Positions 1 through 10,119 of a stretch of DNA of 64,000 nucleotides are shown here, piece after piece. Source of the DNA: Diogma glabrata (Eukaryota; Arthropoda; Insecta; Diptera; Cylindrotomidae). Location: assembly GCA_963693315.1 (NCBI GenBank), contig OY856186.1, positions 69,772,019 to 69,836,018 of the forward strand, read 5' to 3'. Each line of letters opens with the position of its first letter. The first letter of the stretch is position 1. The translations under genes and the position numbers were made by a program. The notes beneath the pieces were generated by a model. It was not told the origin of the DNA. It worked only from the letters and a program-made list of their open reading frames with translations, and ran no database searches.

Positions 1-471
1 TGTAATTGGTAATTGTAGCTGTTGGTTTTATCTCCATTTTCAAAATGAAAAAGCTGTTGTTTTTTTTTATCTCTCACTAATTTAAAAAATTTCATCTATT
101 TTGTTAATATTTTTCAATTGAGAATTAATTATTAATTATTTACAATTAATTCGTAATACCTAATTCGCTAAATTAATTAAAAATTATAAAACAAAATTTT
201 ACTGGTTTTCGATTTGAAATGTTTTTGAATAATAAACTTTATTAAAACATATAGCGTTTTCGATTCTACAAAAAAATGTGACTTTTTTGCACTTTTTTTT
301 CATATCACATTTTTTCTGTTCGATTCTCGAAAAAATGTTGACCGGAAAAAATTTGCGTTTTCTTTTCTCGATTTGGATGCAAGTTTCAAACTTTTTGAGG
401 GCAATTATTTTGCATTTTTTGACCTTTTCTCAAGAGACGGTGAAGAATGTTGCCTTGTTTAATATGTAAAT
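1..471. other. AT-rich sequence without a recognised gene
   Basis: Only low-complexity AT-rich DNA with short poly-T runs. A 63-codon open frame at 278-469 is rich in Phe and Leu because of the T runs and shows no domain. It lies just outside the inverted-repeat element that starts near 472. Confidence 0.6.
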
Positions 472-1842
472 ATATTGACGACATACACCATGTGCTCAGC
501 GCATTTTATGTTAAACTAATTTATCACATCAAATTGTAAACATGTGTCAAATACCATATACTTTTCCTCAAAAAAATATTTAAACCGTATTAAATTTAAT
601 ATTTCTAAAATTTGTGCAACAATTGGTGTATTTATTTATGTAAATGTAAGTTACAACACTATTATCTATTATAATTTAATCGCAATTTTATAATTTTAAA
701 TAGCAAAATGGAAAGTAATCGTAAAACAGCGAAATATTTGGGTCGCTGTTAGTGTCGTACCGCAGTGCAAAACATATTTGGGTCGTACCACAGTGCAAAA
801 TTATGATATTGACGGCGTGTCCATGCATCATATTCCCCGTAAGGTCATGTTAAATAAAATAGCATTAAATGAATGGAAACATGTACTAAGGATGGGAAAA
901 AAGATTCCCAAAAACTTTGTGATCTGTAGCAAGCATTTTAAGAAAGAACAGATTTTAATTCCATTACCACGGCCGAATATATACGAAAAAGGGCATCACA
1001 TCAAATGCTTTTCCTTCAGAAAATTTACCACAATCAAGCATAAGGACGAGGAAGCCAAAGGCAAGAAAACGGTTAGGTTAAATAAAACTAACAAGTATGT
1101 ACAATTTTGAAACTTACTTAATGTATAATTGTAAATCTTGTATGTACTTAAATTTTATTTTCTAGTTTATCAATTGATCCGTCCAGTAGAACAGAAGATC
1201 GCTTTGGAAATATTTATCCCACTAACAGCAAGGAAGATGAAGTTGTGCCACCCATACACCAAGTCTGCATAGGTACTCAATTCAACATTCACGAGCGCGA
1301 CGTATCTGTGGAAATTAATGGTGAACCAGAAAAACTTAATAAACTACTGTTCCTTATTGATACTGACGAAAAATTAAATTCCATGACTGGAATTCCAACT
1401 CTAACTTTGTTAGAACGGTTATATATGTGCTGTTTATTAATAAGGTCAGAAGAGCCCTATAATATTGGGCTGTCTAAAAAAAAACAGTATAATATTGACA
1501 ATGTGTCGAATAAAGATGAATTTGAACAATATACAAATCGCTATACTATTTAATATCTTCTCAAGATTGAAGATGTGCTAAAGATTATTTTCCGATTGTG
1601 TGCGTTCTTAGCAAAAGTTTTAAAATGTTGCATATATTGATATTGGCAGACTTGAGAAGAAATTGTTACTTCAATTTAAATCTTTTATACTCATATTTTT
1701 TAAATTATTTATCCAAAACAAATCAAAAAGAATAAATTTTAATATTTTACTTACTGTTCGTTTGAATTTTGATCTGATTTAATAGTTTTTAAATTTTGCT
1801 AAGAGGGTGCGCTGCCCGAGCAACACAATTCCCCTTTTTTCG
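472..1842 (+). repeat. Left ~1.3-kb arm of the composite element
   Basis: It aligns, with scattered substitutions and small indels, to the reverse complement of 6440-7803. It includes the decayed THAP gene and a terminal stretch CCCGAGCAACACAATTCCCC at about 1817-1836. A local duplication of about 40 bp near 746-800, containing ATATTTGGGTCG twice, is specific to this arm. Confidence 0.75.
708..1553 (+). pseudogene. THAP-domain protein, left-arm copy, disrupted
   Basis: THAP is a C2CH zinc-binding DNA-binding domain found in P-element and Kolobok-like transposases and in many domesticated proteins. An ATG at 708 opens a frame that is interrupted by a stop and a ~40-bp local duplication near 746-800. 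The rest of the domain is readable from about 790: a block with HHIPRK, then ICSKHFKKEQ, which supplies the distal C-x2-H pair. A likely intron runs 1095-1165 (donor GTATGT, acceptor TTTTCTAG), and splicing there keeps the frame open into a second exon with PPIHQVCIG. The frame stops at 1551-1553, where the right-arm copy reads on, so the stop is probably a mutation. No catalytic domain follows. Two mutually inverted copies of the same gene exist in the window; this one is non-functional. Confidence 0.65.
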
Positions 1843-2240
1843 CTTTTAAGACACTTCTTAAAAGCATCTTAAAAAAGTCGTCGCTCTTAAAAGTCGTTTT
1901 AAGAGTGTTCTTAAAAGTGCCAAAAAACCACATAGGGCGCAAAAATATCAAAAAATTGCTTTTAACAGACTTCTTAAAAGACTCTTAAAAGGTTCTCTTA
2001 AAAGTATAACCTCCTCTTAAAAGTGTGGGTCTAGCTTTTAACATGCTTTTATTAACTTTTATCATACTTTTAAACCGTTTTTATCACCCTTTCTTGAAAC
2101 TTTTAAGATACTTTTATCAAGCACTTTTAAGATGCTTTTATAACACTTTTATTGTAGTTTTTATGGAACATTTAAGAAGCGTTTGTACTTTTATGAACCG
2201 CTTTATTGAGTTTTTATTATTATTTTAAGAGCATTTTATT
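1842..2240. repeat. Left subterminal CTTTTAA/TTAAAAG repeat cluster
   Basis: More than twenty short motifs of the form CTTTTAAGA, CTTAAAAG and CTTTTATNA occur in both orientations just inside the left arm. Such subterminal motif clusters are typical transposase-binding regions in several DNA transposon superfamilies; that role is inferred here. Further copies occur at 2620-2730. Confidence 0.65.
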
Positions 2241-3135
2241 AGACATGAAACAGATCAAAGCTGTTTCTTTATCTCTCTCTCTTACAGTATAAATCTATTA
2301 TTCCCTTTCATTTCTTTTCGAATGTTATCCATCTAGATTAATATTTGTTTGCTCTTTCACTGTTATATTGTAATATGCACAGAATCGAACAACAATGAAA
2401 TTTTTTCCAAGTCAGAAGAAAAAATGGATGAATATATTTTATGAAAGAAATAGACATGCGACTTACAAATCGCATTCACACTATTTTCCAAACCCGATTT
2501 TTAATGCAAAAATAAATTTATGGTGAGAGTTGATATTCTACTCCCCAAATTTTCTGCGGGCATTCTGAAAAAATATTTTTTCAAACATCTTTTCTTGATT
2601 TTTGGAAATTAAATTCGTCATAAAAGTATGATAAAACTTTAAACTTTTATGAGGCCTTCTTAAACGACCGAGTCCTCGGAAAAGATGGCCGACATTCTTA
2701 AAAGTGTAATAAAAGTTTCTTAAAATGTATTTTTGTTAAAACCTTCAGAAAAGTTTCATAAAAGCTTTGGCGATGCAAGGTTATCTCAATCAAATCAGTA
2801 TCAGCTGCAAAACATTCCAGCCATAAATAGTAAAGACTATTTTCTAAAGTATAAAAATCATGAAGTGATTCGTTATTTTAGCCATAAATTGTCTAGACTA
2901 TTTTCTAACGTGTAAAAATCATAGAATGATTCAAAAGTATAGACATGAGCTGTGAAGTTTTTTTTTTAAATTATAAAAATCATACATGGATTCATTTGTT
3001 TTCAGCTTTGTGCCGTATTTTACCTGAAAATTACAATAAAATCGGTCAACTCATTAGCATAATGGTTTGTTTTGTTTTCTTCGTTGTTTTTCTTTCACCG
3101 AACAGCTGCTCTTCAATCAATCTTTTATTACTTCG
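2241..3135. other. Core of composite element, no gene recognised
   Basis: AT-rich DNA with a few more CTTTTAA-type motifs near 2620-2760. It has a local repeat of CCATAAAT.GT...AGACTATTTTCTAA at about 2819-2845 and 2880-2907. Short open frames at 2733-2915 and 2945-3139 show no recognisable domain. Confidence 0.45.
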
Positions 3136-3137
3136 TT

Positions 3138-3395
3138 AATAAAAGTCTGAAAAAGTGCATACTTTTATGACACTTTTATGCCACACACAAAAGATCCATA
3201 AAAGTATATACTTTTTTGAGACTTTTATCCGTCGCAATAAAAGTCTAAAAAAATGTATAGTTTTGTGAGTCTTTTGTGTGTGGCATAAAAGTGTCATAAA
3301 AGTATGCACTTTTTTCAGACTCTTATTGCGACGGATAAAAGTCTCAAAAAAGTGCATACTTTTGTGCATCTTTTGTGTGTGGCTTAAAAATGTCA
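3138..3395. repeat. Internal foldback built of the subterminal motif
   Basis: Two inverted pairs are visible. The segment at about 3140-3194 (GTGCATACTTTTATGACAC within it) pairs with 3270-3322. The segment at about 3218-3247 (TATCCGTCGCAATAAAAG) pairs with 3319-3346. The cluster lies about 110-360 bp upstream of the DUF4806 start codon, so it may overlap that gene's promoter region. Confidence 0.7.
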
Positions 3396-3501
3396 CAAAA
3401 CATATGTCGGAATAAACAACCGCTACTTTTGAAATGCCACGCGCAAATGACATTTGTTTGTAATTTCTATGTTAATTCTCAAAGTGAAACCATCGGCAAA
3501 A

Positions 3502-5319
3502 ATGCCGTACAAAATTGTTCAAACGAAAGAAAATGGTAGAACGTACATCGAAATTGTACCGTCTGGTTGGGAAAAGAACGGCGAGTGTTATTTTCCAAAG
3601 AAAAATTTGAAAAATTGGCAAAAAAAAGCCAGACCAATTTCCAGACTACAAAAAACCAAGCCAACTCAAACGTGATAACCTTGTGACGTTGAAATCGGCC
3701 AACGAAATGGCCACTTTGATGACGAAAGAGACCGATACAGATGCCAGCGATCGTGACACTTCATATACAACCAAAGTATTAATGAAAAAAGGAAACAAAT
3801 CGTTGGCTAGTGTGAATAAAAATCCCAATTTCACCATTTATCGATCGAATGCAGCTAATTCTGCTGTAAACACAAATGCCACAATAACATCTGGTGAATT
3901 CCTGAATTCCCAAACTGTAAGTGTAACAATTTGTTTTGTTTCTATTTAGCCGATGTGATCCGAACAAAATCTTCATATTATTTTAAATCGCTTGTATCCA
4001 ACAAACACAGGTTAATTACGTGATTGAAGAGACTGGACAACAACAACAATTTATCTACCAGAATAAGCCGCATTCAATGCAGCCATCATCTCAACAAATC
4101 GTCCACCATCAACAAACGGTCATTCCACAGCAACAACAACATTTAATGCCGCCACTGCAATCACACCAAATCGTTCTTCAACAGCAAACGGAATTTCAAC
4201 AGCAACAACAACAACATTCAATGTCACTACTGCAATCACACCAAATCGTTGCTCAACAACAAATGGGATTGCAACAGCAACAACAACAACATTCGATGCC
4301 GCCGCCACTGCAATCGCATCAAATCACTCATCAACAAGAAATGGCCGATGGATTGCAACACAATGTGGAGTTTGTACAAATGGATGAAACACATGAAGTG
4401 AGTTGCCATATTTATTTCGATTGCCATCATGATGTTATTTATACCATATAATTATTTTAATTGTATATTTATTTTAAAAGGAATCAGACGAAGAAGAAAT
4501 TGTTCCCAAAACCATCGAATTGGGTGAATTCCTTGCGACCATTGACTCCAGATTGACAGCGAATGAAAATGCGACCAGACAGGCGCTACTTCTTTTGACC
4601 GATATGAATGCCGAATTAGATATTTTGATGAAAAACACCGGTAGCAGCCCAGCTACTGCAAATACAGCGAATAATGCTGCAGTGGTTTTGAAATTGAAGC
4701 GTATCAAAACTGTTGATGATATGAATCGGTTCGATGATGCATTGAAAGATACGGAATATGCAGAGCAAGTGAAAAAAGAGTTGATGATCGAATTCGGAAC
4801 TGATGTTGGACCAGTTGACAATAAACGTGTTGCTCATGATCTTCAGAGGAAATTGATGACACATTCTTCACTTTTTATTCATGGTCTGGCTCATCTATAA
4901 AAGGACATGCTGATCTTGTGCCGTTTTGTAATTTCAAAAACGTGTACGAATTGTTTTGGCAAGTCGTAAACAATGCGGACAAAACTTTTGTTGCAGACTA
5001 TGCTAAACGTTTTTTCCAAAGAAGAATGAACAAAAAAGCACGGATTATTGCCGAGGCCGAGAGTGAAGAGCCAAAAATCAAGAGAATAAGATCTCACGGC
5101 AAAAGACGACCACCAATTGGCCGCTACAAGAAAAAGCAACAAGATCAAAACGATGGCTCTGGAATCCATGAAACTGATCACACTGTAAACGATCAAAATG
5201 ATCACAGTAATATTGATGTGTTTTTGAACAATACAAATCCACATGAATCACCATTGAATCGTACGGTTACTTATGATGGTAGCTTGGAACCAGTGCCACA
5301 AACAGTGGCAAATTCGTAG
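3502..5319 (+). pseudogene. DUF4806-family protein, three exons, two frameshifts
   Basis: DUF4806 is a metazoan domain of unknown function, usually in multicopy, mobile-looking genes. Start ATG 3502. Exon 1 is 3502-3916 (donor GTAAGT), exon 2 4011-4398 (acceptor ACACAG, donor GTGAGT) and exon 3 4481-5319; both junctions keep the frame. The N-terminus has YIEIVPSGW and YFPKKN, the usual VEVVP..W....WP pattern of these proteins. Exon 2 is Gln/His-rich. Exon 3 has an acidic stretch, then the DUF4806 core: LKRIKTVDDMNRFDDAL, a ..FGTDVGP segment, and YSWSG in another frame near 4876. The C-terminus is basic (KRIRSHGKRRPP), possibly nuclear. A one-base excess in the A7 run near 3621-3627 and a shift near 4860 break the frame. 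A polyadenylation hexamer AATAAA lies at 5427. The transposon context suggests cargo or an accessory protein; function unknown. Confidence 0.7.
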
Positions 5320-5735
5320 AAGAAGTTCACGATTTATTTTAATTTTAAGAGAATAATATAAAATCTCCATAAAATACATATTTGACTCAATGTATTCAAT
5401 TGAAAAGAAACTCATTTGAAAAAAAAATAAATCTATTTCGAAAGCATGAAAAATACAAATGAATCTGGTGCTCTTTTTTTTCGTTACATGCATTTTACTA
5501 ACCATGTACCTCGGTAATGGGTGACTTTTTATCTGAATAAACATTAGAAATGAGGTGAAAGTAAATTCAATCTTATTCTCGTCATTTTCAATCAACCGAC
5601 AGGATTTGTCAAATGTTTATTTTCATTTTTATTTGAGAATGGAAAAACAATTTCACAATTTAAATTTTAAGATTTGTTTTTGTCAATTTTCTTTCTGTTT
5701 CTAATAATTCTAATAAATGTGATGACGATAATTAT
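5320..5735. other. 3' flank of the DUF4806 gene
   Basis: AT-rich spacer between the DUF4806 stop codon and the end of an opposing reading frame. It contains an AATAAA hexamer at 5427-5432 but no other recognised feature. The antisense frame at 5248-5595 shows no domain and is taken as chance. Confidence 0.4.
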
Positions 5736-5739
5736 TTAT

Positions 5740-6063
5740 TTATTCAAACACACATAAAAAAATGAAAGAAATAAAAGTTGATTCCTCTTCGCTGCCGCTC
5801 TCTTCATTTGCAATCCAATCGTGCGACAGACAAAGTTCAATGGCTTCGTCTGCAACACCTGGTGCACTTTGTTGTGCTTTAATTCCACTTTGCGCTCCAT
5901 TGGAATTTGAATTTGGAGAATCAACTTTAATTTTTTTTGCACTTTGATTTGGACGATACATGATAGACTCAACAAACTTTTTCTGGGTTTTCCTGTAATG
6001 GCCCTGACGGTTCTTCTGTTTGAAGAAGACCAATAAATTACCTCCATTCTTCGATTTTAACAT
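5740..6063 (-). CDS. Short hypothetical protein, convergent to DUF4806
   Basis: I do not recognise this gene with confidence. From an ATG at 6063 (reverse strand) there is a frame of about 107 codons. It begins MLKSKNGGNLLVF, has a basic stretch (RQGHYRKTQKKF), then a Ser/Asn/Gln-rich part and an acidic end (NEESGSEEES). The opening strand loosely recalls the first strand of FLYWCH zinc fingers, but the Cys and His residues of that domain are absent. It lies tail-to-tail with the DUF4806 gene inside the element core, just inside the right subterminal repeats, so it could be the last exon of a second element gene. It may be a decayed fragment. Confidence 0.35.
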   Translation of the reverse strand: MLKSKNGGNLLVFFKQKNRQGHYRKTQKKFVESIMYRPNQSAKKIKVDSPNSNSNGAQSGIKAQQSAPGVADEAIELCLSHDWIANEESGSEEESTFISFIFLCVFE

Positions 6064-6149
6064 TTTGTAAATCAAGCAGGTGTGATTTTTGCGTATTATA
6101 AAAATGAAGGAGAATACAAAACTAAGCGTCATTCTTCTACCTTACGTCA

Positions 6150-6445
6150 GTTGCTTTTATTTGACTTTTATGGTACTTTTAAGACGGACTAATTTTAACA
6201 CGTTTCCATAAATGTGCAATGAAAGTTTCATAAAAGACGTCAAAAATATAGAATCATTGAATTTTAACGCTTTTATTATGATCTTATAAATGCTCCTTAA
6301 AATGCTCACAAAAGTTAACTTTTAAGCGGGGGACATAAAAGCCTGTTAAAGTCTGATAAAATATATATCTTTTATTAAAACTGATAAAAGTTTGATATAA
6401 GCTCAATAAAAGTATATACACTTTTATCAGAAAAATTTGAGGGGA
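6150..6445. repeat. Right subterminal CTTTTAT/ATAAAAG repeat cluster
   Basis: It mirrors the left cluster: many ATAAAAGT, CTTTTAAG and TTTTATCA motifs in both orientations, next to the inverted GAGGGGAAGTGTGTTGCTCG terminus at about 6439-6458. Confidence 0.65.
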
Positions 6446-6460
6446 AGTGTGTTGCTCGGG

Positions 6461-6508
6461 TGTTATCACTTTACCACTCGTCAATTGACGACTGGTAAAG
6501 TGATAACA
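6461..6508. repeat. 48-bp near-perfect palindrome, right arm only
   Basis: The sequence TGTTATCACTTTACCA at one end is the exact complement of TGGTAAAGTGATAACA at the other. The centre GTCAATTGAC is self-complementary and only two base pairs mismatch. The left arm joins the same flanks (GCGCTG and CCCGAGC) directly, with about 46 bases absent. Confidence 0.85.
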
Positions 6509-7803
6509 GCGCCCTCTCTTAGCAAAATTTAAAAACTGTTAAATACGATCGAAAATCAAAATTCAAACGAAAAGTAAGTAAAATATTAATATTTATTCTT
6601 TTTCATTTGTTTTGGATAAATAATTTTCAAAAATATAAGTAGAAACGATTAAAATTAAAGTAACAATTAATATTTTTTAGGTTTTCTTCTCGAGTCTGCC
6701 AATATATGCAACACTTTAAAACTTTTGCTAAGAGCTGCACACAATCGGCAAAATAATTTATAGCACATTTTGAGGAGATATTGAATAGTATAGCGGTCTG
6801 TATGTTGTTCATATTCATTTTTATGCGACACTTCGTCAATATTATACGATTTTTTAGAGACAACCCAATATTATAGGGCCGTTCTGGCCTTATTAATAAA
6901 CAACACTTATGAAACCGTTTTAACAAAGTTAGAGTTGGAATTTAATTTTTCGTCAGTATCAACAAGGAACGGTAGATTATTAAGTTTTGCTGGTTCACCA
7001 TTAACTTTCACAGATACATCGCGCCTGTGAGTGTTGAATTGATTTCCTATGCAAACTGTATGGGTGGCACAACTTCATCTTCCTTGCTGTTAGTAGGATA
7101 AGTATTTTCAAAGCCATCTTCTGATTTACTGGACGTATTAATTGATAAACTAGAAAATAAAATATAATTATATACAAGATTTACAATTATACATTAAGTT
7201 TCAAAAGTGTAGTACATACTTGTTAATTATATTTCACCTAACTTTTCTTGTATTTGGCTTCCTAGTCATTATGCTTGATTGTGCTAAATTTTCTGAGGGA
7301 AAAGCATTTCTGGTAAGTAATTTTTCGTATATTCGCCCGTGGTAATGGGATTAGAATCTGTTCTTTCTTAAAATGCTTGCTACAGATCCAAAAGTTTTTG
7401 GGAATCTATTTTCCCATCCTTAGAACATGTATCCATCCTTTAATGCTATTTTATTTAGCATGACTTTACAGGGAATATGATGCATGGACACGCCGTCTAC
7501 ATCATAGGTTTTGCACTGTGGTACGCCACAATCACGATTCGCTGTTTTACGTTTATTTTCCATTTTGCTGTTTAAAATAATAAATTGTGATCAAATTATA
7601 ATAGATAATAGTGTTGCAACTTACATTTGAATAAATAAATACACCGATTGTTGTACAAATTTTAAAACTTTTAAATTTAACACAGCTTAAATATTTTTTG
7701 GAGTAAAAGTGTATTGTATTTGACATTTGTTTACAATTTGATGTTATTTAAAAGTTTAACATAAAATCCGCTAGAGCACATAGGGCATGTCGTCAATAAG
7801 GTT
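6509..7803 (-). repeat. Right ~1.3-kb arm of the composite element
   Basis: Inverted partner of 472-1816. It carries the second THAP copy. The outer edge is placed where similarity to the left arm fades, just outside ATGTCGTCAAT near 7788-7798. Confidence 0.75.
6667..7563 (-). pseudogene. THAP-domain protein, right-arm copy, disrupted
   Basis: Reverse-strand copy of the THAP gene. The ATG at 7563 is followed within a few codons by the first zinc-binding pair (RDCGVPQCK), which is lost in the left copy. HHIPCK follows, and a remnant of the CSKH pair. A one-base loss near 7440 shifts the frame inside the THAP domain. The intron at about 7150-7219 (GTATGT donor, TTTTCTAG acceptor) matches the left copy. 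Exon 2 then runs past the point where the left copy stops, through RYTIQYLLKMC and LHILADSRR, to a TAA at 6667-6669. Read together, the copies indicate an ancestral THAP protein of roughly 250 residues with no transposase core. This is inferred from comparison; neither copy is intact. Confidence 0.65.
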
Positions 7804-9060
7804 CAAAACATTTTTTTGCTGTGAAATATTATTCGGTGACTTTCGTGCGCCATCTATGAAATAAATAAACAAACAGCATATTTTCACAACTTTTTCACGA
7901 CGAACTGCGTACCAACATAATGGAAGCGAATTTTTTTACATTTGATTTCACGATGTTAACTTTGAATGATAATTTCATTTAACTCAATCTCGGTATTAAG
8001 CTTATGAAGAAGATTCGATACAGAGTTGAAAAAGTTACTGCAATTTTTAATACAAGCTTTGCTATATGGGTTATGTAAAGCAAGTTATTATTAAATTACA
8101 AAGCTGAATTAAAGCAAAGTTGAATTAAAACTAATTTCAATTTGAAAAACTAAAAATTTTAGTACAACTCTTATATATTCAGATTTTTTGAAACTGTGTA
8201 GTAATATTCTAACACGTCAGGATCTACGGGAAGTTCGGCGTTTTACTGCAACTACGGATTTAATAATCAGCCTAAATTTTACGTTAAGCAAAATCACATT
8301 TTTCAAACAACTATATACTATAGTAATACTTACAGAGATTATTCTGTTGGTTTAAAGTGTGAGGCAACGTATAAAAACATTGATACCCTACAACTATATT
8401 ACCAGGTTTGCCTACGCCGTTTGAGTGTAGGATTTTGTAATATATTTTTTGTAGGAGTTGTTGTAAATTATGCTCCTTTAAGATTTTAGTTTTCTGGTTA
8501 GCTTAGATTATTCTTAATTAAATTAAAAAACTTTTGTTTATTACGTTTGTTAATCTATTAATATTATATAGCAATATAAACAGCGTTGGAAAAGTCATGA
8601 GCAGTAGATGCGCGGCAAAATATTACTTTTGGAATTCTGACGATTTTTTAAGGGAATAATGCGAAAATGTGAAAGTGCGTTTTTGGTGCTTTTTTCATTG
8701 TTTTGTTTGGTGTAATTTTTTGTTAGGAATTCTATTTGCGAATTCTATATTTACAATGGCCGAATTCAACAAAGGGGTGATGATACTAGTATTTACTTTT
8801 ATACCTCCATTTATTTATTTCATTCGCATTTATTACCTTTAGTATTTTTATAAAAGTTTAATAACAAAATCCAAAAGAGCATATTTTATTTGAAATAAAT
8901 AGTAGATTTTTATACAAGTGGTGAAAACGTCTCTTTTTGCGTGACTGAACGGTTTGTTCTGGAATGGAACGGAATAAGTTCAGGAACGCAAAAACGTTTT
9001 TAACTCGCGTAGAAAACGCTATTTTTTCTACGCTTGTAAATATAAATGATAATATTTACA
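7804..9060. other. AT-rich spacer, no gene recognised
   Basis: Nothing coding is visible. A small hairpin around AGCGTAGAAAAAA and its partner occurs near 9003-9038 (CGCGTAGAAAACG ... TTTTCTACGC). Confidence 0.5.
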
Positions 9061-9330
9061 AATTCATCTACCAAAAACTTACAAAATTACATATCTAAAT
9101 TTGACTGTGTAAAAAATAAACAAGATTGTATTTATATTTATATATAGCATTTTTACCAGTGTAAAATAATGTTATTATTGTGTTCGCCTACAGATGGAAT
9201 AATAACAGTTGAACACAATAATAACATTATTTTACACTGGTAAAAATGCTATATATAAATACAATCTTGTTTATTTTTTACACAGTCAAATTTAGATATG
9301 TCGTTTTGTAAGTTTTTAGTAGATGAATTT
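9061..9330. mobile_element. Foldback MITE, 120-125 bp arms
   Basis: Left arm 9061-9185 and right arm 9211-9330 are nearly perfect inverted copies with a 25-bp loop. One arm has an extra ATTTAT near 9130 and there are a few mismatches near the ends. No coding capacity. The arms' high similarity suggests a young element or recent correction between arms. Confidence 0.85.
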
Positions 9331-10119
9331 GACAATATGAGTAATGAAAATAGTTCATATATTTTCTCTAAAAACTTTTACAGATATAACAGATATTTTT
9401 TTTACCGACTGGAAGTCATCGTTTAAAGTATAAATTTAAAAAATTGTAGGTAAAGTTTCAATTAAAAACAAATAAAAATAAATTTTTTAATAAAATTTAT
9501 TTAATAAATTTTTTTAATTTTTTTTTTGGCGGAAAGAACTCAGAGAATATATTTTATATCTGACAGTTAATTATCGGAGGAAAAAATTATACGATATATC
9601 TGATACAAATTTTATTTTATCGCTCCGATTTCTCCGATATAGAAAAAAAAACCACTCATTGTTAGTTAAATTAATTAATTACACACAATTGATATAATGA
9701 TTAGTTTCAATTCGATTCGATCAAAATATTCAAAATATTCAATCCCTTCAAAATACTGCGATATTGACAGAAATAAACACAGCAACCGAAACAACAACAG
9801 AAACAGTAAATCAAATTCAATCTCAAATACTCAATCAAATATTCAATCCTTTAAATAACCACCACCTGTAGGCGACCACCGAAACTTATTTGCTTTCAGT
9901 CCTAGTGACTGAAAACATTTTCAGTCACTACTTAGAAAAAGTTTCCCTTTCACATAGGTTTTACTATATATTAAAATGACATTTTCGTAGCTTGAAGTAG
10001 AAAAATAAATATTTCTCAATAAATAAGTGCGTATTTGTTTTTTGCTAAATTTACCACATCAACCGTATGCGAGTAATCGATTAATCGAGTAATGTTATGA
10101 AAAAACCACGGTTTATCGA
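9331..10119. other. AT-rich spacer, no gene recognised
   Basis: It includes AT-rich runs at 9440-9530, a TCAAATATTCAATC-type local repeat at 9720-9860 and a short CAGTGACT hairpin near 9897-9930. No gene seen. Confidence 0.45.

Larger units (their letters stand above)
472..7803. mobile_element. Composite inverted-repeat element (THAP arms, DUF4806 core)
   Basis: The segment begins and ends with related inverted sequence (ATTGACGACAT near 474 and its complement near 7797). The arms pair along about 1.3 kb: 472-1842 with 6440-7803. The match runs without a break from the outer ends through GCTAAGAG.G.GCGCTG into CCCGAGCAACACA, apart from a 48-bp palindrome found only on the right. Between the arms are CTTTTAA-rich subterminal repeats and a DUF4806 gene. 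This looks like one large DNA transposon or foldback element, or a DUF4806 element nested in a THAP element. No recognisable transposase catalytic domain is visible, so the superfamily is not assigned. Confidence 0.7.

Noticed and set aside
4120..4430. Val/Ala- and Leu-rich minus-strand frames opposite the DUF4806 exon 2
   Set aside because: They are complements of the CAA/CAG-rich Gln tract.
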